DNA of 64,000 nt from a virus. The stretch spans positions 62,001 through 126,000 of the IMG/VR virus record IMGVR_UViG_3300010334_000030; one strand, 5' to 3'. Below are positions 30,134 to 39,461 of the stretch, one piece after another. A program made the position numbers and the translations under genes. Position 1 is the first letter of the stretch. Every line of letters starts with the position of its first letter. Under the pieces are notes generated by a model. It worked only from the letters and a program-made list of their open reading frames with translations, was not told where the DNA came from and did no database searches.

Positions 30134-31540
30134 TTAGTAATTCATATTTCCGAATCTCGAAACAGCAAACTGATCATTAAGATCTTTTAGCCTACTATCG
30201 GTTACGAATCTATTGTTTCTGATTTCATCCCACCCTTTAACTTTATAGGTTTCTTTGCTAACCTCAGAATTTTCACCAAGGGTTCCAGCTCTAAAAACCC
30301 CACCAATTATTTTACAATTGATGTTCTTTTTTTCGCAATCTATAAAACAATCTTTTAATTCGTTTGTGAATTCTACTATAGATGATTTAACTTTGCTTGA
30401 GAAGATCTTAGATCCTCCAACTACGTTACAATCTTCTAAAGAGGATTTCTTTATCTCACAATTATGAATGTTGCAATTTTTCAAAATCCCATTTTTAATA
30501 TCGCAAAGAATTAAATCCATTCCGTCAATTAAAACCGCTTCTCTGCTTCTGGAATCTTTAAGTTGATATTTGCCCGTGGTTGTGTCATAATTGAAAAAAC
30601 CAGAGGTTACGTTTCCCTCAACAATAAGTTCAAATAGTTTATCTCTGATTACCGGGAAATATGTAGTAACATTTTCTTCCCATCCCTTAAGATCTATAAA
30701 TATATGGAAGTCAGGATAATTTTTAAAGAAGAAGTTTGGATTATTAAAGGATTTAACAACCTTAGTGTAATCCTTCATCATATTCTGTAACTTAGCCAAA
30801 TCATCTTTAGTGTAACCGTTTATTCTACGGCTAAGAATATCATATAGATATAATAAGACATAATCAACAACCTCTCTTATCTCCTTTATTTTCTTCTGAT
30901 AATCGCGATTCCCAAGATATCTAAATTCAAGATACCCTTTAGAAAGTTTAGTGAAATTTACTCCGTAGTATTTGTCATCAGGAATTTTGTACATCTTAGG
31001 ATCTATGCTAGTTATATTTTCTAACATAGCGAAACGATTTCTAGGAACTATTCTCTTTATGGATTTAGCATAAACATTTTTTATCCTTGTTCCGAATTTG
31101 TCGTATATCTTGTTTTCATCTAAACCTAAAATAAATTTAAGTCTATCTAAGGTTTCCATTCTATCCTTAATATCCCTTCTAGATTTATCAAAGCTAACTG
31201 AAAACTGAAAAGCGCATCTATCGTTGGTCCACCCGTTTTCGTCTATCCACTTTAATGTTTTGATCATTATAGGAATAGCCTCATTATAAGGAAGTGGCCC
31301 GGTTATAAATTCAACCATTTTGCCACCTCCAGAATAATCAGGTTCGAGTTTAAAAGTACTACCGCTAACAGAAATATTAGAGTGATACTTTTCTGAAACT
31401 ATAACTTTTTTGTTTAGAAGTTTTCCTAGGGATTCGGAAGCTTTACCCTTAAGCATATTTGTATAGAACTCAAATTCAAATCCAATTTCGGCGGAACTGA
31501 GTGCATACAATTTATCAAAATGGGTTCTTTCGTTACTCAT
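30134..31540 (-). CDS. Amidoligase-like (COOH-NH2 ligase) enzyme with a repetitive beta-type C-terminus
   Basis: A 468-residue protein. Residues 18-270 carry the motif order of the glutamine-synthetase-fold amidoligases: IGFEFEF with E22 and E24, D68/S70 then VEFITGP with E77, and GYLEFR with E205 and R207. The usual His-x-His strand is replaced by AFQFSVSF (Q112, S114), so catalysis is uncertain. The family is predicted to form amide or peptide bonds using ATP. Residues about 335-430 have an N-C-x-I/C-x-I ladder resembling pentapeptide-type or other right-handed beta repeats. It overlaps the upstream S1-domain gene by 8 nt, so the two are probably translationally coupled. An enzyme here could modify virion protein or cell wall. 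Confidence 0.68.
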   Translation of the reverse strand: MSNERTHFDKLYALSSAEIGFEFEFYTNMLKGKASESLGKLLNKKVIVSEKYHSNISVSGSTFKLEPDYSGGGKMVEFITGPLPYNEAIPIMIKTLKWIDENGWTNDRCAFQFSVSFDKSRRDIKDRMETLDRLKFILGLDENKIYDKFGTRIKNVYAKSIKRIVPRNRFAMLENITSIDPKMYKIPDDKYYGVNFTKLSKGYLEFRYLGNRDYQKKIKEIREVVDYVLLYLYDILSRRINGYTKDDLAKLQNMMKDYTKVVKSFNNPNFFFKNYPDFHIFIDLKGWEENVTTYFPVIRDKLFELIVEGNVTSGFFNYDTTTGKYQLKDSRSREAVLIDGMDLILCDIKNGILKNCNIHNCEIKKSSLEDCNVVGGSKIFSSKVKSSIVEFTNELKDCFIDCEKKNINCKIIGGVFRAGTLGENSEVSKETYKVKGWDEIRNNRFVTDSRLKDLNDQFAVSRFGNMNY

Positions 31541-32693
31541 TTACTGGTTCTGCAAATATTTTTCCTGCATTGACCTCAACTTCATAAAGTGAAACTGTCA
31601 GGGAATCACCAGGTTTGAATCCTCTGTTATTCTTACCGACTCTATCTTGAGGTATTAGTGCCATAAGACCAAGAGCTATTAATTCAACAAGAATTCCATT
31701 TTTTCTTAAGTGCTTAATTCTAGCCTCAAATGACTCGCAGTCTCCGTCTTTTATCTTTGTCTCAAGCTCTTGTAGGATTACATTCTTCTCTAGTGGTTTT
31801 TCTAAAGTTAGAGTTAATCTGTTATTTTCCTTTATCTCTTTGATATAGAATTCTATTTCATCACCAGGTATAAACGAGGTAACTCTAGAATCATTTTCAA
31901 ATTCAGTTTTATGGATTAGACCAGTGTAAACTTCTTCCCATTCTACGAATACTCCAAAGTCGCTGGTTCCTGTAACGAATCCTTTATATTTTTTAGTAAG
32001 ATCAAGCTCCTGTATTTTAGAATCCATGATCTTATTTAAGTATTTCTTATAAGAGATAATAAAGATGTCTTTTGCGTCAACATAACCTTCGATCATAACA
32101 GGAAGTTCCTTTCCTATATAAGACTCAAAATCTGTAATTCTGTTTGCCGCAGCTAATGATCCAGGAAGGAAACATTTTATTCCTGAAATGCTTGCGATAT
32201 AGCCACCTTTATTTATACTTTCTATTTTAGCTCTGTATGCATGAGATCCTTCTTTGATTTGTGCAAAGAATTCGTCTCTGATACTATGCATATAGAAATC
32301 AATAACGGAGCCAAAATAGCTGCTTCCTACTTTTCTAACACTAGCTTTAAATTCCGCTCCAACTTGAAAGTCTATCTCCTCTAAATTTAATTTAGCGGCA
32401 TCTCTTCTCTCTTTTCTTAGGTCTATATAAATCGTCTGGCCTGCCGAAGTCTGAGCCAATGCTTCAGTCTCGTTCATGTTTGTGATTTTACATGGATAAA
32501 CCTCACCATCTTTAAGGTCTTTCCCTATTTTATCAAATTCATAAGAAACCCCACTAAAGTATAAATTGCTCAAATCTTGAGCATACTTTTCATGGGAATA
32601 AACTCTTGACCCCTCTGGGGCTTTAATTTTTGCATTAACCGCTCTTTTGTTTGGTAGCGTCCAATCGAAATCTTCTGCTAGATTAAAACTCAT
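31533..32693 (-). CDS. S1-domain RNA-binding protein (ribosomal protein S1-like)
   Basis: A 386-residue protein with about four S1-type OB folds: residues about 60-130, 150-215, 233-300 and 318-382. The third is the clearest, with KGFVTGTSDFGVFVEW, a GLIHKTE segment, then FIPGDEIEFYIKEI. The second is a GYIASISGIKCFLPGS variant like the non-canonical N-terminal repeats of bacterial S1. Ribosomal S1 brings mRNAs to the 30S subunit. A phage-encoded S1-like protein could favour phage mRNAs, but it could also be an RNA chaperone. It is oddly placed between the tail spike and an amidoligase-like gene. A GATATATA box lies 44 nt upstream. Confidence 0.85.
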   Translation of the reverse strand: MSFNLAEDFDWTLPNKRAVNAKIKAPEGSRVYSHEKYAQDLSNLYFSGVSYEFDKIGKDLKDGEVYPCKITNMNETEALAQTSAGQTIYIDLRKERRDAAKLNLEEIDFQVGAEFKASVRKVGSSYFGSVIDFYMHSIRDEFFAQIKEGSHAYRAKIESINKGGYIASISGIKCFLPGSLAAANRITDFESYIGKELPVMIEGYVDAKDIFIISYKKYLNKIMDSKIQELDLTKKYKGFVTGTSDFGVFVEWEEVYTGLIHKTEFENDSRVTSFIPGDEIEFYIKEIKENNRLTLTLEKPLEKNVILQELETKIKDGDCESFEARIKHLRKNGILVELIALGLMALIPQDRVGKNNRGFKPGDSLTVSLYEVEVNAGKIFAEPVNE

Positions 32694-32737
32694 TCGTTTT
32701 GTTTTTAAAGGTTTAGTGATAAATTATTTAGTTATAG

Positions 32738-32745
32738 TATATATC
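32738..32745 (-). promoter_or_regulatory. GATATATA late-promoter-like box for S1/amidoligase unit
   Basis: Exact minus-strand GATATATA in the 82-nt gap before the S1-domain gene, 44 nt from its start. This is the longest spacing of the set. Confidence 0.45.
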
Positions 32746-32775
32746 AAATCTTAAGTTCCTTTAAGTGAAATAAGA

Positions 32776-33477
32776 TTATTTAGATTTGGAAACTCTACTA
32801 AGGTGAGCAATTATTTCCATTTTTTGAGAAGGAGATTCAGTTTCTCCAGTTTCAGTTTTATGAGTGTGTGAATTAAAAAGCTTCATAAAAGAATCTCCAA
32901 GGACTAACCTCTCGATTGCATTTTCTCCAAGCTCTATGCTAGAGCTATTAACAATAACTGTTTGTTTTCCGTTCTTCCTCTCCATGCGGATTTCATCGTC
33001 GTTCATTTTCAGAACAATCCTAAGATTTTCAGATCCATCTTTTGCGTTTTGAGTATCTAGTTGTATTGTTGCCTCCCCTAATTGAAATACCAATCCCTTC
33101 CTACGTGTATAGATCATTTTAAGTGGACCAGGTCGAGCTTCAGAATCGTATATAAGTGATTGCGTACCCTCATAAGAATTATCATCTTTGAGCTCAGATA
33201 AAAGATCATCAGAGATCTCCTTAATCGATTGATAGTTCATTTTATAATAATTATTCTCCTCAAAATGTACACCAACCACAGCTCCAATTCTAGGTATAGA
33301 AAGGTTACCCCCTCCGCCATTTCCACCAAAAGAAAGACCAGAGATTTGCTCTGCCCAAGGAAGATCTTCAACAGGAATATCATCAAGAACTCCGAAGACT
33401 CTCACTCTGGCTCTTCCCTCATAAAGCGGGTCCTTGTTATCTACAACTGAACCCAGGTATGTTTTTTCACTTGGCAT
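32776..33477 (-). CDS. gp5: Baseplate central spike, gp5-like OB-fold protein without lysozyme domain
   Basis: A 233-residue protein. Residues 1-80 fit the gp5/VgrG OB fold: YLGSVVDNKDPLYEGRARVRV, then LPWAEQ and a Gly-rich loop, then IPRIGAVVGVHFE. Residues about 115-195 are short beta repeats (ATIQLDT, LRIVLKMN, DEIRMERKNG, SSIELGEN) consistent with a trimeric beta-prism spike. The end has the SHTHKTETGETESPS segment common in phage spikes. The lysozyme domain of T4 gp5 is absent. It lies 2 nt after the giant repeat protein and two genes downstream of the gp27-like hub, as expected for hub-spike assembly. Confidence 0.88.
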   Translation of the reverse strand: MPSEKTYLGSVVDNKDPLYEGRARVRVFGVLDDIPVEDLPWAEQISGLSFGGNGGGGNLSIPRIGAVVGVHFEENNYYKMNYQSIKEISDDLLSELKDDNSYEGTQSLIYDSEARPGPLKMIYTRRKGLVFQLGEATIQLDTQNAKDGSENLRIVLKMNDDEIRMERKNGKQTVIVNSSSIELGENAIERLVLGDSFMKLFNSHTHKTETGETESPSQKMEIIAHLSRVSKSK

Positions 33478-33479
33478 TT

Positions 33480-36400
33480 TTATTCAAATTTAGATTTAGG
33501 AGTATTAAGTCCTCCTGTGCTAATATTATATTTATCAGGTGGTTTTAGATTCCCTAAATTTATTGGGGGTTCCATTAAAAAATCTCCAGATACTGGCGGA
33601 TAATCCCTTCCAAGATCACCTCTTACTCTGGATGAAGAGATAGAAGGCGTTGGAGGATACACTGTCCCTGGAGGCTCGTTATTAAAAGTATTTAAAGGGT
33701 TGCCCATATCAAGATCAGGTCTCTGCTGTGAATATACCGGATTAGATCCTAATCCCTTAGCTGGATCCGAATATAATTTTTGATCGTAAACACCAGGGGT
33801 ATTTAGTGAATTGCTGTCGTATTCATTCTTGTAAGTAGAACCATAGCTTCCCGCTCCGAGACTGGATGTATTTGAATCCATTATTGGATTTGAATTTCTA
33901 TAAATACTACCAAAAATTTCTTGCTGGTTTAAATCTGTACCTGCCCCATAATTAGACTTCTCTTTTCCGAGATCTTTCCCTGGATGTGTTGGATATACAT
34001 CTGAGTTTTGTATATTGGAATACACGCTTTTAAATTTATCAAAACCTTCTTCTGTATTTTTAGGGTATGCCCTTTCGTTTATTCCTGGATAAGCTCTATC
34101 AGGTAATCCCAGATCTTTTCCTGGAATATTTGTATAAACGTCTCCTGGTGTTCTGGAATACACGCTTTCAATAGGATCAGAATTTCCTCCTCTCGATTCA
34201 GGATACACTTTTTCATTTATTCCGGGATAAGCTCTGGAAGGTAATCCTAGATCTTTTCCTGGGCTATCCTGATAAACATCCCCAGTTGTTTTAGAATATA
34301 CCCTATCAGGAGATCCTAGATCTTCTCCAGGAACATTAGGATATTCATCACCCTCTGGAGATTTATAAACTCTATTAGGAACACCTAAATTTTTACCCGG
34401 GGTTTCTGGGTAAACATCACCAAAAGTTTTAGGGTATACGCTATTAGGATCTCCAAGAGCATCACCAGGAACATTAGGATATTCATAACCCTCTGGAGAT
34501 TTATAAACTCTATTAGGAACCGATAGATCATTTCCTGGTGATCCTGGATAAACATCACCAAAAGTTTTAGAATATACCCTATCAGGAACACCGAGATCAT
34601 CACCAGGAACTTTAGGATATGAGTCTATACCGGGGGTTTCATAAAATCTATTCGGGATCTCTAAATCCTTTTCTGTTCTATTTGGATAAGCATCGCCAGA
34701 AGTTTTAGGATATACCCTATCAGGAACTCCAAGATCATCGCCAGGAACTTTAGGATATACATCTCCACCGGGAGATCCGTAAAATCTACTAGGAACACCT
34801 AAATCTTTACCTGGTGTTTCTAGATAAAAGTCACCTGAGATTTTATCATATACTTTTTCTGGAGATATTGTACCATCAACATTGGATTTAGGATATTCAT
34901 TTCCATATGGTGATTTATAAACCCTATCAGGGTTTCCTAAATCTTTACCTGGGGTTTCTGGATAAATATCGCCTGGCGTTCCTGGATATACTCTATCAGG
35001 AACTCCAAGATCATTTCCAGGAACTTTAGGGTACTCGTCTCCTGAAGACGGAGGGTATGCTCTATTTGGAACTCCTAAATTTTTGCCGGGGGTTTCTGGG
35101 TAAACGTCAACTGGTGTTCTGAAATACACACTTTCAAGAGGCGATCCAGTATTGTTATCAGTGACTCTAGGATACTCATCCCCTGTTGATTGAGTATAGG
35201 TTCTAGATGGTAGTCCTAAGTCTTTCCCTGGATTTTCTGGGTAAACATCTCCTGAAGTTTTACCATATACTCTATCAGGAACTCCAAGATCATTTCCAGG
35301 AACTTTAGAATAAACATCACCAGTAGACGAAGGATACGCTCTAGAGGGTAGTCCTAAATCATCCCCAGGAGAATTTGGATACACATCTCCGAAAATATTC
35401 GGATAAATTCTACCAGGGACTCCTAGATCCTTACCAGGAGATTTAGAGTACTCGTCTCCGAAAGGTGATTCGTAAAATCTGTTAGGAACCCCAAGAGCCT
35501 TTCCTTGACTATCAGGATAAACGTCGCCCTGAGTTCTTGGATAAACTCTATTTGGAGCACCAAGATCATCACCTGGAACTTTAGAATAGACGTCGCCATC
35601 AGGGGATTCGTAAAATCTGTTAGGCAAACCAAGGGCCTTTCCTTGACTGTTCGGATAGACATCACCGGATGTGGTCGGGTAAACTCTATCAGGAACACCT
35701 AAATCTTCACCTGGGTTTTTAGGATAAGCATCGCCTTCTGGTCCACCATATAGTCTATTCGGAACGCCCAAATCTCTTCCCGGGCTATCTGAATAAACAT
35801 CTCCAGATGTTCTTGGGTAAATTCTATCAGGAACCCCAAGATCTTCGCCAGGAACTTTAGGGTATACGTCTCCAGAGGGCTGGCTATATAATCTATTAGG
35901 AACACCTAGATCATTCCCTGGATTATTTGGATAGGAGTCACCAGTAGTCTTAGGATAAATTCTCTCAGGAGAACCAAGATCGTCGCCAGGAACTTTAGGG
36001 TATACATCTCCTCCAGGAGATCCGTAGAATCTATTTGGAAGTGATAGATCACTACCTGGACTGTTTGGATAAACATCGCCAGAAGGTGCTTGATAAACTC
36101 TATCAGGAACCCCGAGATCATCACCAATAACTTTAGGATATGCATCACCGTTTGGAGATCCGTAAAATCTATTAGGAACCCCCAAATCCCTTCCAGGGCT
36201 GTTTGGATAAACATCGCCAGAAGGTGCTTGATAAACTCTATCAGGAACCCCTAGATCTTCTCCTGGAGACTTCGTATAAAGATCCCCGGAAGGCTGACCG
36301 TATAGTCTGTTAGGAACCCCCAAATCCCTTCCAGGGCTGTTTGGATAAACATCGCCAGAAGGTGCTTGATAAACTCTATCAGGAACCCCTAGATCTTCTC

Positions 36401-39400
36401 CTGGAACTTTATAGTATGCATCGCCTTCTGGAGATTTGTAAACCCTATTCGGAAGTCCTAGATCTTCCCCTGGGCTATTTGGATAGACGTCTCCAGAAGG
36501 AGTTTGATAAACTCTATCAGGAGCTCCTAGATCTTCCCCTGGAACTTTAGAATACATATCCTCATTCAATGACCCATAAATTCTATTAGGAAGTCCAAGA
36601 TCTTCGCCTGGTGACTTTGAGTAAACATCGCCTGATGTGGTTGGATAAACTCTACCAGGGACACCCAGATCTTCTCCAGGAACTTTAGAGTATACATCTC
36701 CCTCAGTGGGTGCATAAACCCTACCAGGAAGTCCTAAATCAGGGCCAGGAGAATTTTGGTAAACATCACCAGCAGGATTTGGATAAACCCTATTAGGAAC
36801 TCCAAGATCATCGCCAGGAACGGTTTGATAAGCATCACCATTAGGTAAATTGTACTCTCTGTTAGGTAATCCAAGATCCCTACCTGGCGAATTTGAATAA
36901 ACATCTCCCGACGGTGTCGGGTATATTCTATTGGGAACACCTAGAGAATCTCCAGGTACCTCCGGATAAGCATCTCGATTACCTGGAGATTCGTATATCC
37001 TATTAGGAAGACCTAATTCACTCCCAGGAGAATTGGAATAGACATCTCCTGAAGGGGTTTGATAAACCCTATCAGGAACACCTAAATCTTCTCCTGGTGA
37101 TGTTGGATATAAATCACCTGATGCTACTTGATAAACTCTATCTGGAACACCTAGATCCTGTCCTGGAGATGCTGAATAAACATCACCAGATGGATTGTTA
37201 TAAATCCTATCAGGAATCCCTAGATCAGCTCCAGGAACTCCGGTATAAGCATCACCAGAAGCTTCAGGATAAGCCCTGTCAGGAAGACCTAGATCTCTTC
37301 CTGGACTGTTTGAATAAACATCTCCTTGAGGATCTTGATAGACTCTCTCAGGAGCTCCAAGATCTTTACCTGGAACTGTTGGATATACATCACCACCTGG
37401 GGATCCATAAATTCTGCTAGGAACACCCAGATCATTACCTGGACTGTTTGAATAAACGTCGCCTGATGGGGTTTGATAAACCCTTTGGGGAGATCCAAGA
37501 TCCTGCCCAGGAACGGTTGGATACTCGTCGCCACCAGGAGATGGATAAGCTCTTGTTGGTAGGCCCAAATCTGATCCTGGTGAAGTTGAATAGACATCAC
37601 CTGTCGGTTTTACATAAACTCTTTGTGGTGATCCAAGATCCTGTCCAGGAACTGTTGGATACTCGTCACCGCCAGGTGATGGATATGCCCTTGTTGGAAG
37701 GCCTAAATCTGAACCAGGTGAGTTTGGATATGCATCCCCTGTTGGTTTTACATAAACCCTTTGTGGTGATCCCAGATCCTGACCAGGAACTGTTGGATAT
37801 TCATCTCCACCTGGTGATAGATAAGCTCTTGTTGGTAATCCTAGATCTGCCCCTGGAGAAGATCTATAAGCATCATCCCTGACAGTAGGGTAAACTCTTT
37901 GAGGAACTCCGAGATCTTGACCGGGTGATGTTGGATATTCATCACCACTTGGACTATTGTATGCTCTTTGAGGAGGTCCACCCAGTCCTCCCCCTTGTGG
38001 TCCAGCCAACCTTGAGTTTCCACCGCCTAGACCCTGCAAGAAGTTTTGAGCATTATTAAAAGAAAGATTATTTCCATTCAGTAAAGCAGTATTAAAATTA
38101 TAGGCATTTCCTAAAATGGTTCGATCTACACCAGATAGAGATCTAGTAATGGATGAAACCCCCTCGTTGATCAAATCATTTAGAGAGTTACCTATAAAAT
38201 TTGTCAATAGATCCTTTCCAAGTTCAAGTATTCCTTGTAGTCCGGTTTTGGGGTTTGGTGCTTTTGGTGCTTGTTGAACAGACGATCTTGATCCGTCCCA
38301 GCTATCCCCAAGTATTAAAGGATTTCCGTCTAGTCTAATATTAGGAAACTGCGATCTCATTCTAACACGACCAACATGTATTTTGAATCCCTGTGTCACT
38401 ATATCAGGGGAGATAGTTCCTGGTGTCATTATATTTTGGACTGGAGTACTTTCACTGAAATCAAATTCGCAATTTCTACACTCAAAAACAATAACGGGTT
38501 TGATCCCAGACTGATCCTGTTGATTTTTAAAGGCAGCTAAATCGTTATTAACTCCAGCTGTATTTAAAATACCTCCGACAAAAGAGTTAAATGGATTAGC
38601 TGGATTTGTTCCTCCCCCTACTCCATACTGTTGATTCTGTCCTGCTGCAGCTTCCTCCGCTCCAAGAGAAGTTCCTGGATTTTTTGCATTGCCAAGAAGT
38701 GTTGATAGGTTGTCTATTGTTTTGAGTGTAGCAGAGGACCCTATAAGTCTAGAAGTTTTAAAGAAATTTCTTATCTCCGTAACAAAGATATACATCATAA
38801 ATCTTCTGAGGTTTCTAGGTACCAGCTCTCTCATATTATCATAATCAAAAGTGGCTTGATTGTATAGAGTAGCTAATGCGGTTATTCTTAGATTTAAAGA
38901 TTCTAATGTTTTAAATTCCAGGACTTTTCCTGCAGTTCTTTGTGGATTAAAATTAGAAGCGGAATCGTCAGGAAATCCACCTCTGGTAACTTTAGCTAAG
39001 GCATCAAGCCCAGTAATCGATTGTAAAAACCAAGGGTAGTTGTCAACAAGATCTCGCAGCGTTTCCTGAAATTGAAGAAGCATATCCGATCTTTTTCCTC
39101 CTGTTCTAAATCCATCCTCTCTGTCAGCTAAATATCCGCTTGCTGAGTAGAATGAGATTTCTCCAGCAGGTCCTGGTGTTTTAAATTCGTACATTGGCTG
39201 GCTGAATGGATTTCTGGCAGCAAAACTACTAAGATCCGCTCCTGTTAAATAGTTTTCTTTTTTTAAAAGAGGACTAGGAGGCAGACCGTCATCAGGATCA
39301 ACAGGTAAAACACCAAAATCAAAAACAACTTTAAACCCAAGGTATGTTGGGTCCTCATAATTTCCCTGTTTAGAAAGTTTAAACCCTTTTAAAAAGAGAC

Positions 39401-39425
39401 TCCTTTGTTTATCTGTTGCTGACAT
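33480..39425 (-). CDS. Giant hub-region protein (1981 aa) with 58 tandem 23-residue Y/P/G repeats
   Basis: Residues 1-496 form a unique domain with a helical part (near 115-250) and a beta part around 310-370 (FECRNCEFDFSES ... GFKIHVGRVRMRSQF) that resembles tube-like or hub-like phage proteins. Residues 497-1828 are 57 full copies and one partial copy of a 23-residue unit, consensus YPxSPGxDLGVPxRVYxxPSGDV. Three copies have one extra residue. A 150-residue Pro/Asn/Ser/Gly/Tyr-rich tail follows. The gene lies between the gp27-like hub (36 nt) and the gp5-like spike (2 nt). It has no transmembrane segment and lacks the long helices of ordinary tape-measure proteins. Function is unknown; candidates are an extended fibre, a tail-lumen ruler or a flexible tether. 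Confidence 0.8.
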   Translation of the reverse strand: MSATDKQRSLFLKGFKLSKQGNYEDPTYLGFKVVFDFGVLPVDPDDGLPPSPLLKKENYLTGADLSSFAARNPFSQPMYEFKTPGPAGEISFYSASGYLADREDGFRTGGKRSDMLLQFQETLRDLVDNYPWFLQSITGLDALAKVTRGGFPDDSASNFNPQRTAGKVLEFKTLESLNLRITALATLYNQATFDYDNMRELVPRNLRRFMMYIFVTEIRNFFKTSRLIGSSATLKTIDNLSTLLGNAKNPGTSLGAEEAAAGQNQQYGVGGGTNPANPFNSFVGGILNTAGVNNDLAAFKNQQDQSGIKPVIVFECRNCEFDFSESTPVQNIMTPGTISPDIVTQGFKIHVGRVRMRSQFPNIRLDGNPLILGDSWDGSRSSVQQAPKAPNPKTGLQGILELGKDLLTNFIGNSLNDLINEGVSSITRSLSGVDRTILGNAYNFNTALLNGNNLSFNNAQNFLQGLGGGNSRLAGPQGGGLGGPPQRAYNSPSGDEYPTSPGQDLGVPQRVYPTVRDDAYRSSPGADLGLPTRAYLSPGGDEYPTVPGQDLGSPQRVYVKPTGDAYPNSPGSDLGLPTRAYPSPGGDEYPTVPGQDLGSPQRVYVKPTGDVYSTSPGSDLGLPTRAYPSPGGDEYPTVPGQDLGSPQRVYQTPSGDVYSNSPGNDLGVPSRIYGSPGGDVYPTVPGKDLGAPERVYQDPQGDVYSNSPGRDLGLPDRAYPEASGDAYTGVPGADLGIPDRIYNNPSGDVYSASPGQDLGVPDRVYQVASGDLYPTSPGEDLGVPDRVYQTPSGDVYSNSPGSELGLPNRIYESPGNRDAYPEVPGDSLGVPNRIYPTPSGDVYSNSPGRDLGLPNREYNLPNGDAYQTVPGDDLGVPNRVYPNPAGDVYQNSPGPDLGLPGRVYAPTEGDVYSKVPGEDLGVPGRVYPTTSGDVYSKSPGEDLGLPNRIYGSLNEDMYSKVPGEDLGAPDRVYQTPSGDVYPNSPGEDLGLPNRVYKSPEGDAYYKVPGEDLGVPDRVYQAPSGDVYPNSPGRDLGVPNRLYGQPSGDLYTKSPGEDLGVPDRVYQAPSGDVYPNSPGRDLGVPNRFYGSPNGDAYPKVIGDDLGVPDRVYQAPSGDVYPNSPGSDLSLPNRFYGSPGGDVYPKVPGDDLGSPERIYPKTTGDSYPNNPGNDLGVPNRLYSQPSGDVYPKVPGEDLGVPDRIYPRTSGDVYSDSPGRDLGVPNRLYGGPEGDAYPKNPGEDLGVPDRVYPTTSGDVYPNSQGKALGLPNRFYESPDGDVYSKVPGDDLGAPNRVYPRTQGDVYPDSQGKALGVPNRFYESPFGDEYSKSPGKDLGVPGRIYPNIFGDVYPNSPGDDLGLPSRAYPSSTGDVYSKVPGNDLGVPDRVYGKTSGDVYPENPGKDLGLPSRTYTQSTGDEYPRVTDNNTGSPLESVYFRTPVDVYPETPGKNLGVPNRAYPPSSGDEYPKVPGNDLGVPDRVYPGTPGDIYPETPGKDLGNPDRVYKSPYGNEYPKSNVDGTISPEKVYDKISGDFYLETPGKDLGVPSRFYGSPGGDVYPKVPGDDLGVPDRVYPKTSGDAYPNRTEKDLEIPNRFYETPGIDSYPKVPGDDLGVPDRVYSKTFGDVYPGSPGNDLSVPNRVYKSPEGYEYPNVPGDALGDPNSVYPKTFGDVYPETPGKNLGVPNRVYKSPEGDEYPNVPGEDLGSPDRVYSKTTGDVYQDSPGKDLGLPSRAYPGINEKVYPESRGGNSDPIESVYSRTPGDVYTNIPGKDLGLPDRAYPGINERAYPKNTEEGFDKFKSVYSNIQNSDVYPTHPGKDLGKEKSNYGAGTDLNQQEIFGSIYRNSNPIMDSNTSSLGAGSYGSTYKNEYDSNSLNTPGVYDQKLYSDPAKGLGSNPVYSQQRPDLDMGNPLNTFNNEPPGTVYPPTPSISSSRVRGDLGRDYPPVSGDFLMEPPINLGNLKPPDKYNISTGGLNTPKSKFE
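33939..37937 (-). repeat. Tandem 69-bp coding repeat, 57 full copies plus one partial
   Basis: Each 69-bp unit encodes 23 residues. Three units (14th, 41st and 57th) carry a 3-bp insertion, and 57 x 69 + 9 accounts exactly for 33996-37937. Many neighbouring units alternate between a V-P-G...P-D-R-V-Y type and an S-P-G...P-N-R-x-Y type, giving a 138-bp higher-order period. Copies near the N-terminal end are most alike (units 3-6), while copies near the C-terminal end are degenerate (units 41, 45, 48, 55, 57). Confidence 0.95.
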
Positions 39426-39461
39426 TTGACGTTTAAAAAATTTAGTATATTTATCCCTATA

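Noticed and set aside
32750-32775. Possible weak hairpin (CTTAA...TTAAG) after the spike gene
   Set aside because: Five AT-rich base pairs and no T-run; too weak to call a terminator.
37097-37882. Plus-strand open frames with Leu/His/Gln-rich products across the repeat gene
   Set aside because: They are antisense images of the 69-bp repeat and stay open only because the repeat lacks stops in that frame; there is no start context or family.
33939-37937. Possible CRISPR-like or non-coding tandem array
   Set aside because: The period is a coding multiple of three (69 bp), the copies are degenerate, there are no unique spacers, and the array is one open frame with a clear protein consensus.
33939-37937. 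Resemblance of YPTSPG to the YSPTSPS repeat of RNA polymerase II
   Set aside because: The shared Y/P/T/S composition is short; the unit is 23 residues with conserved DLG and RxY, so the likeness is coincidental.
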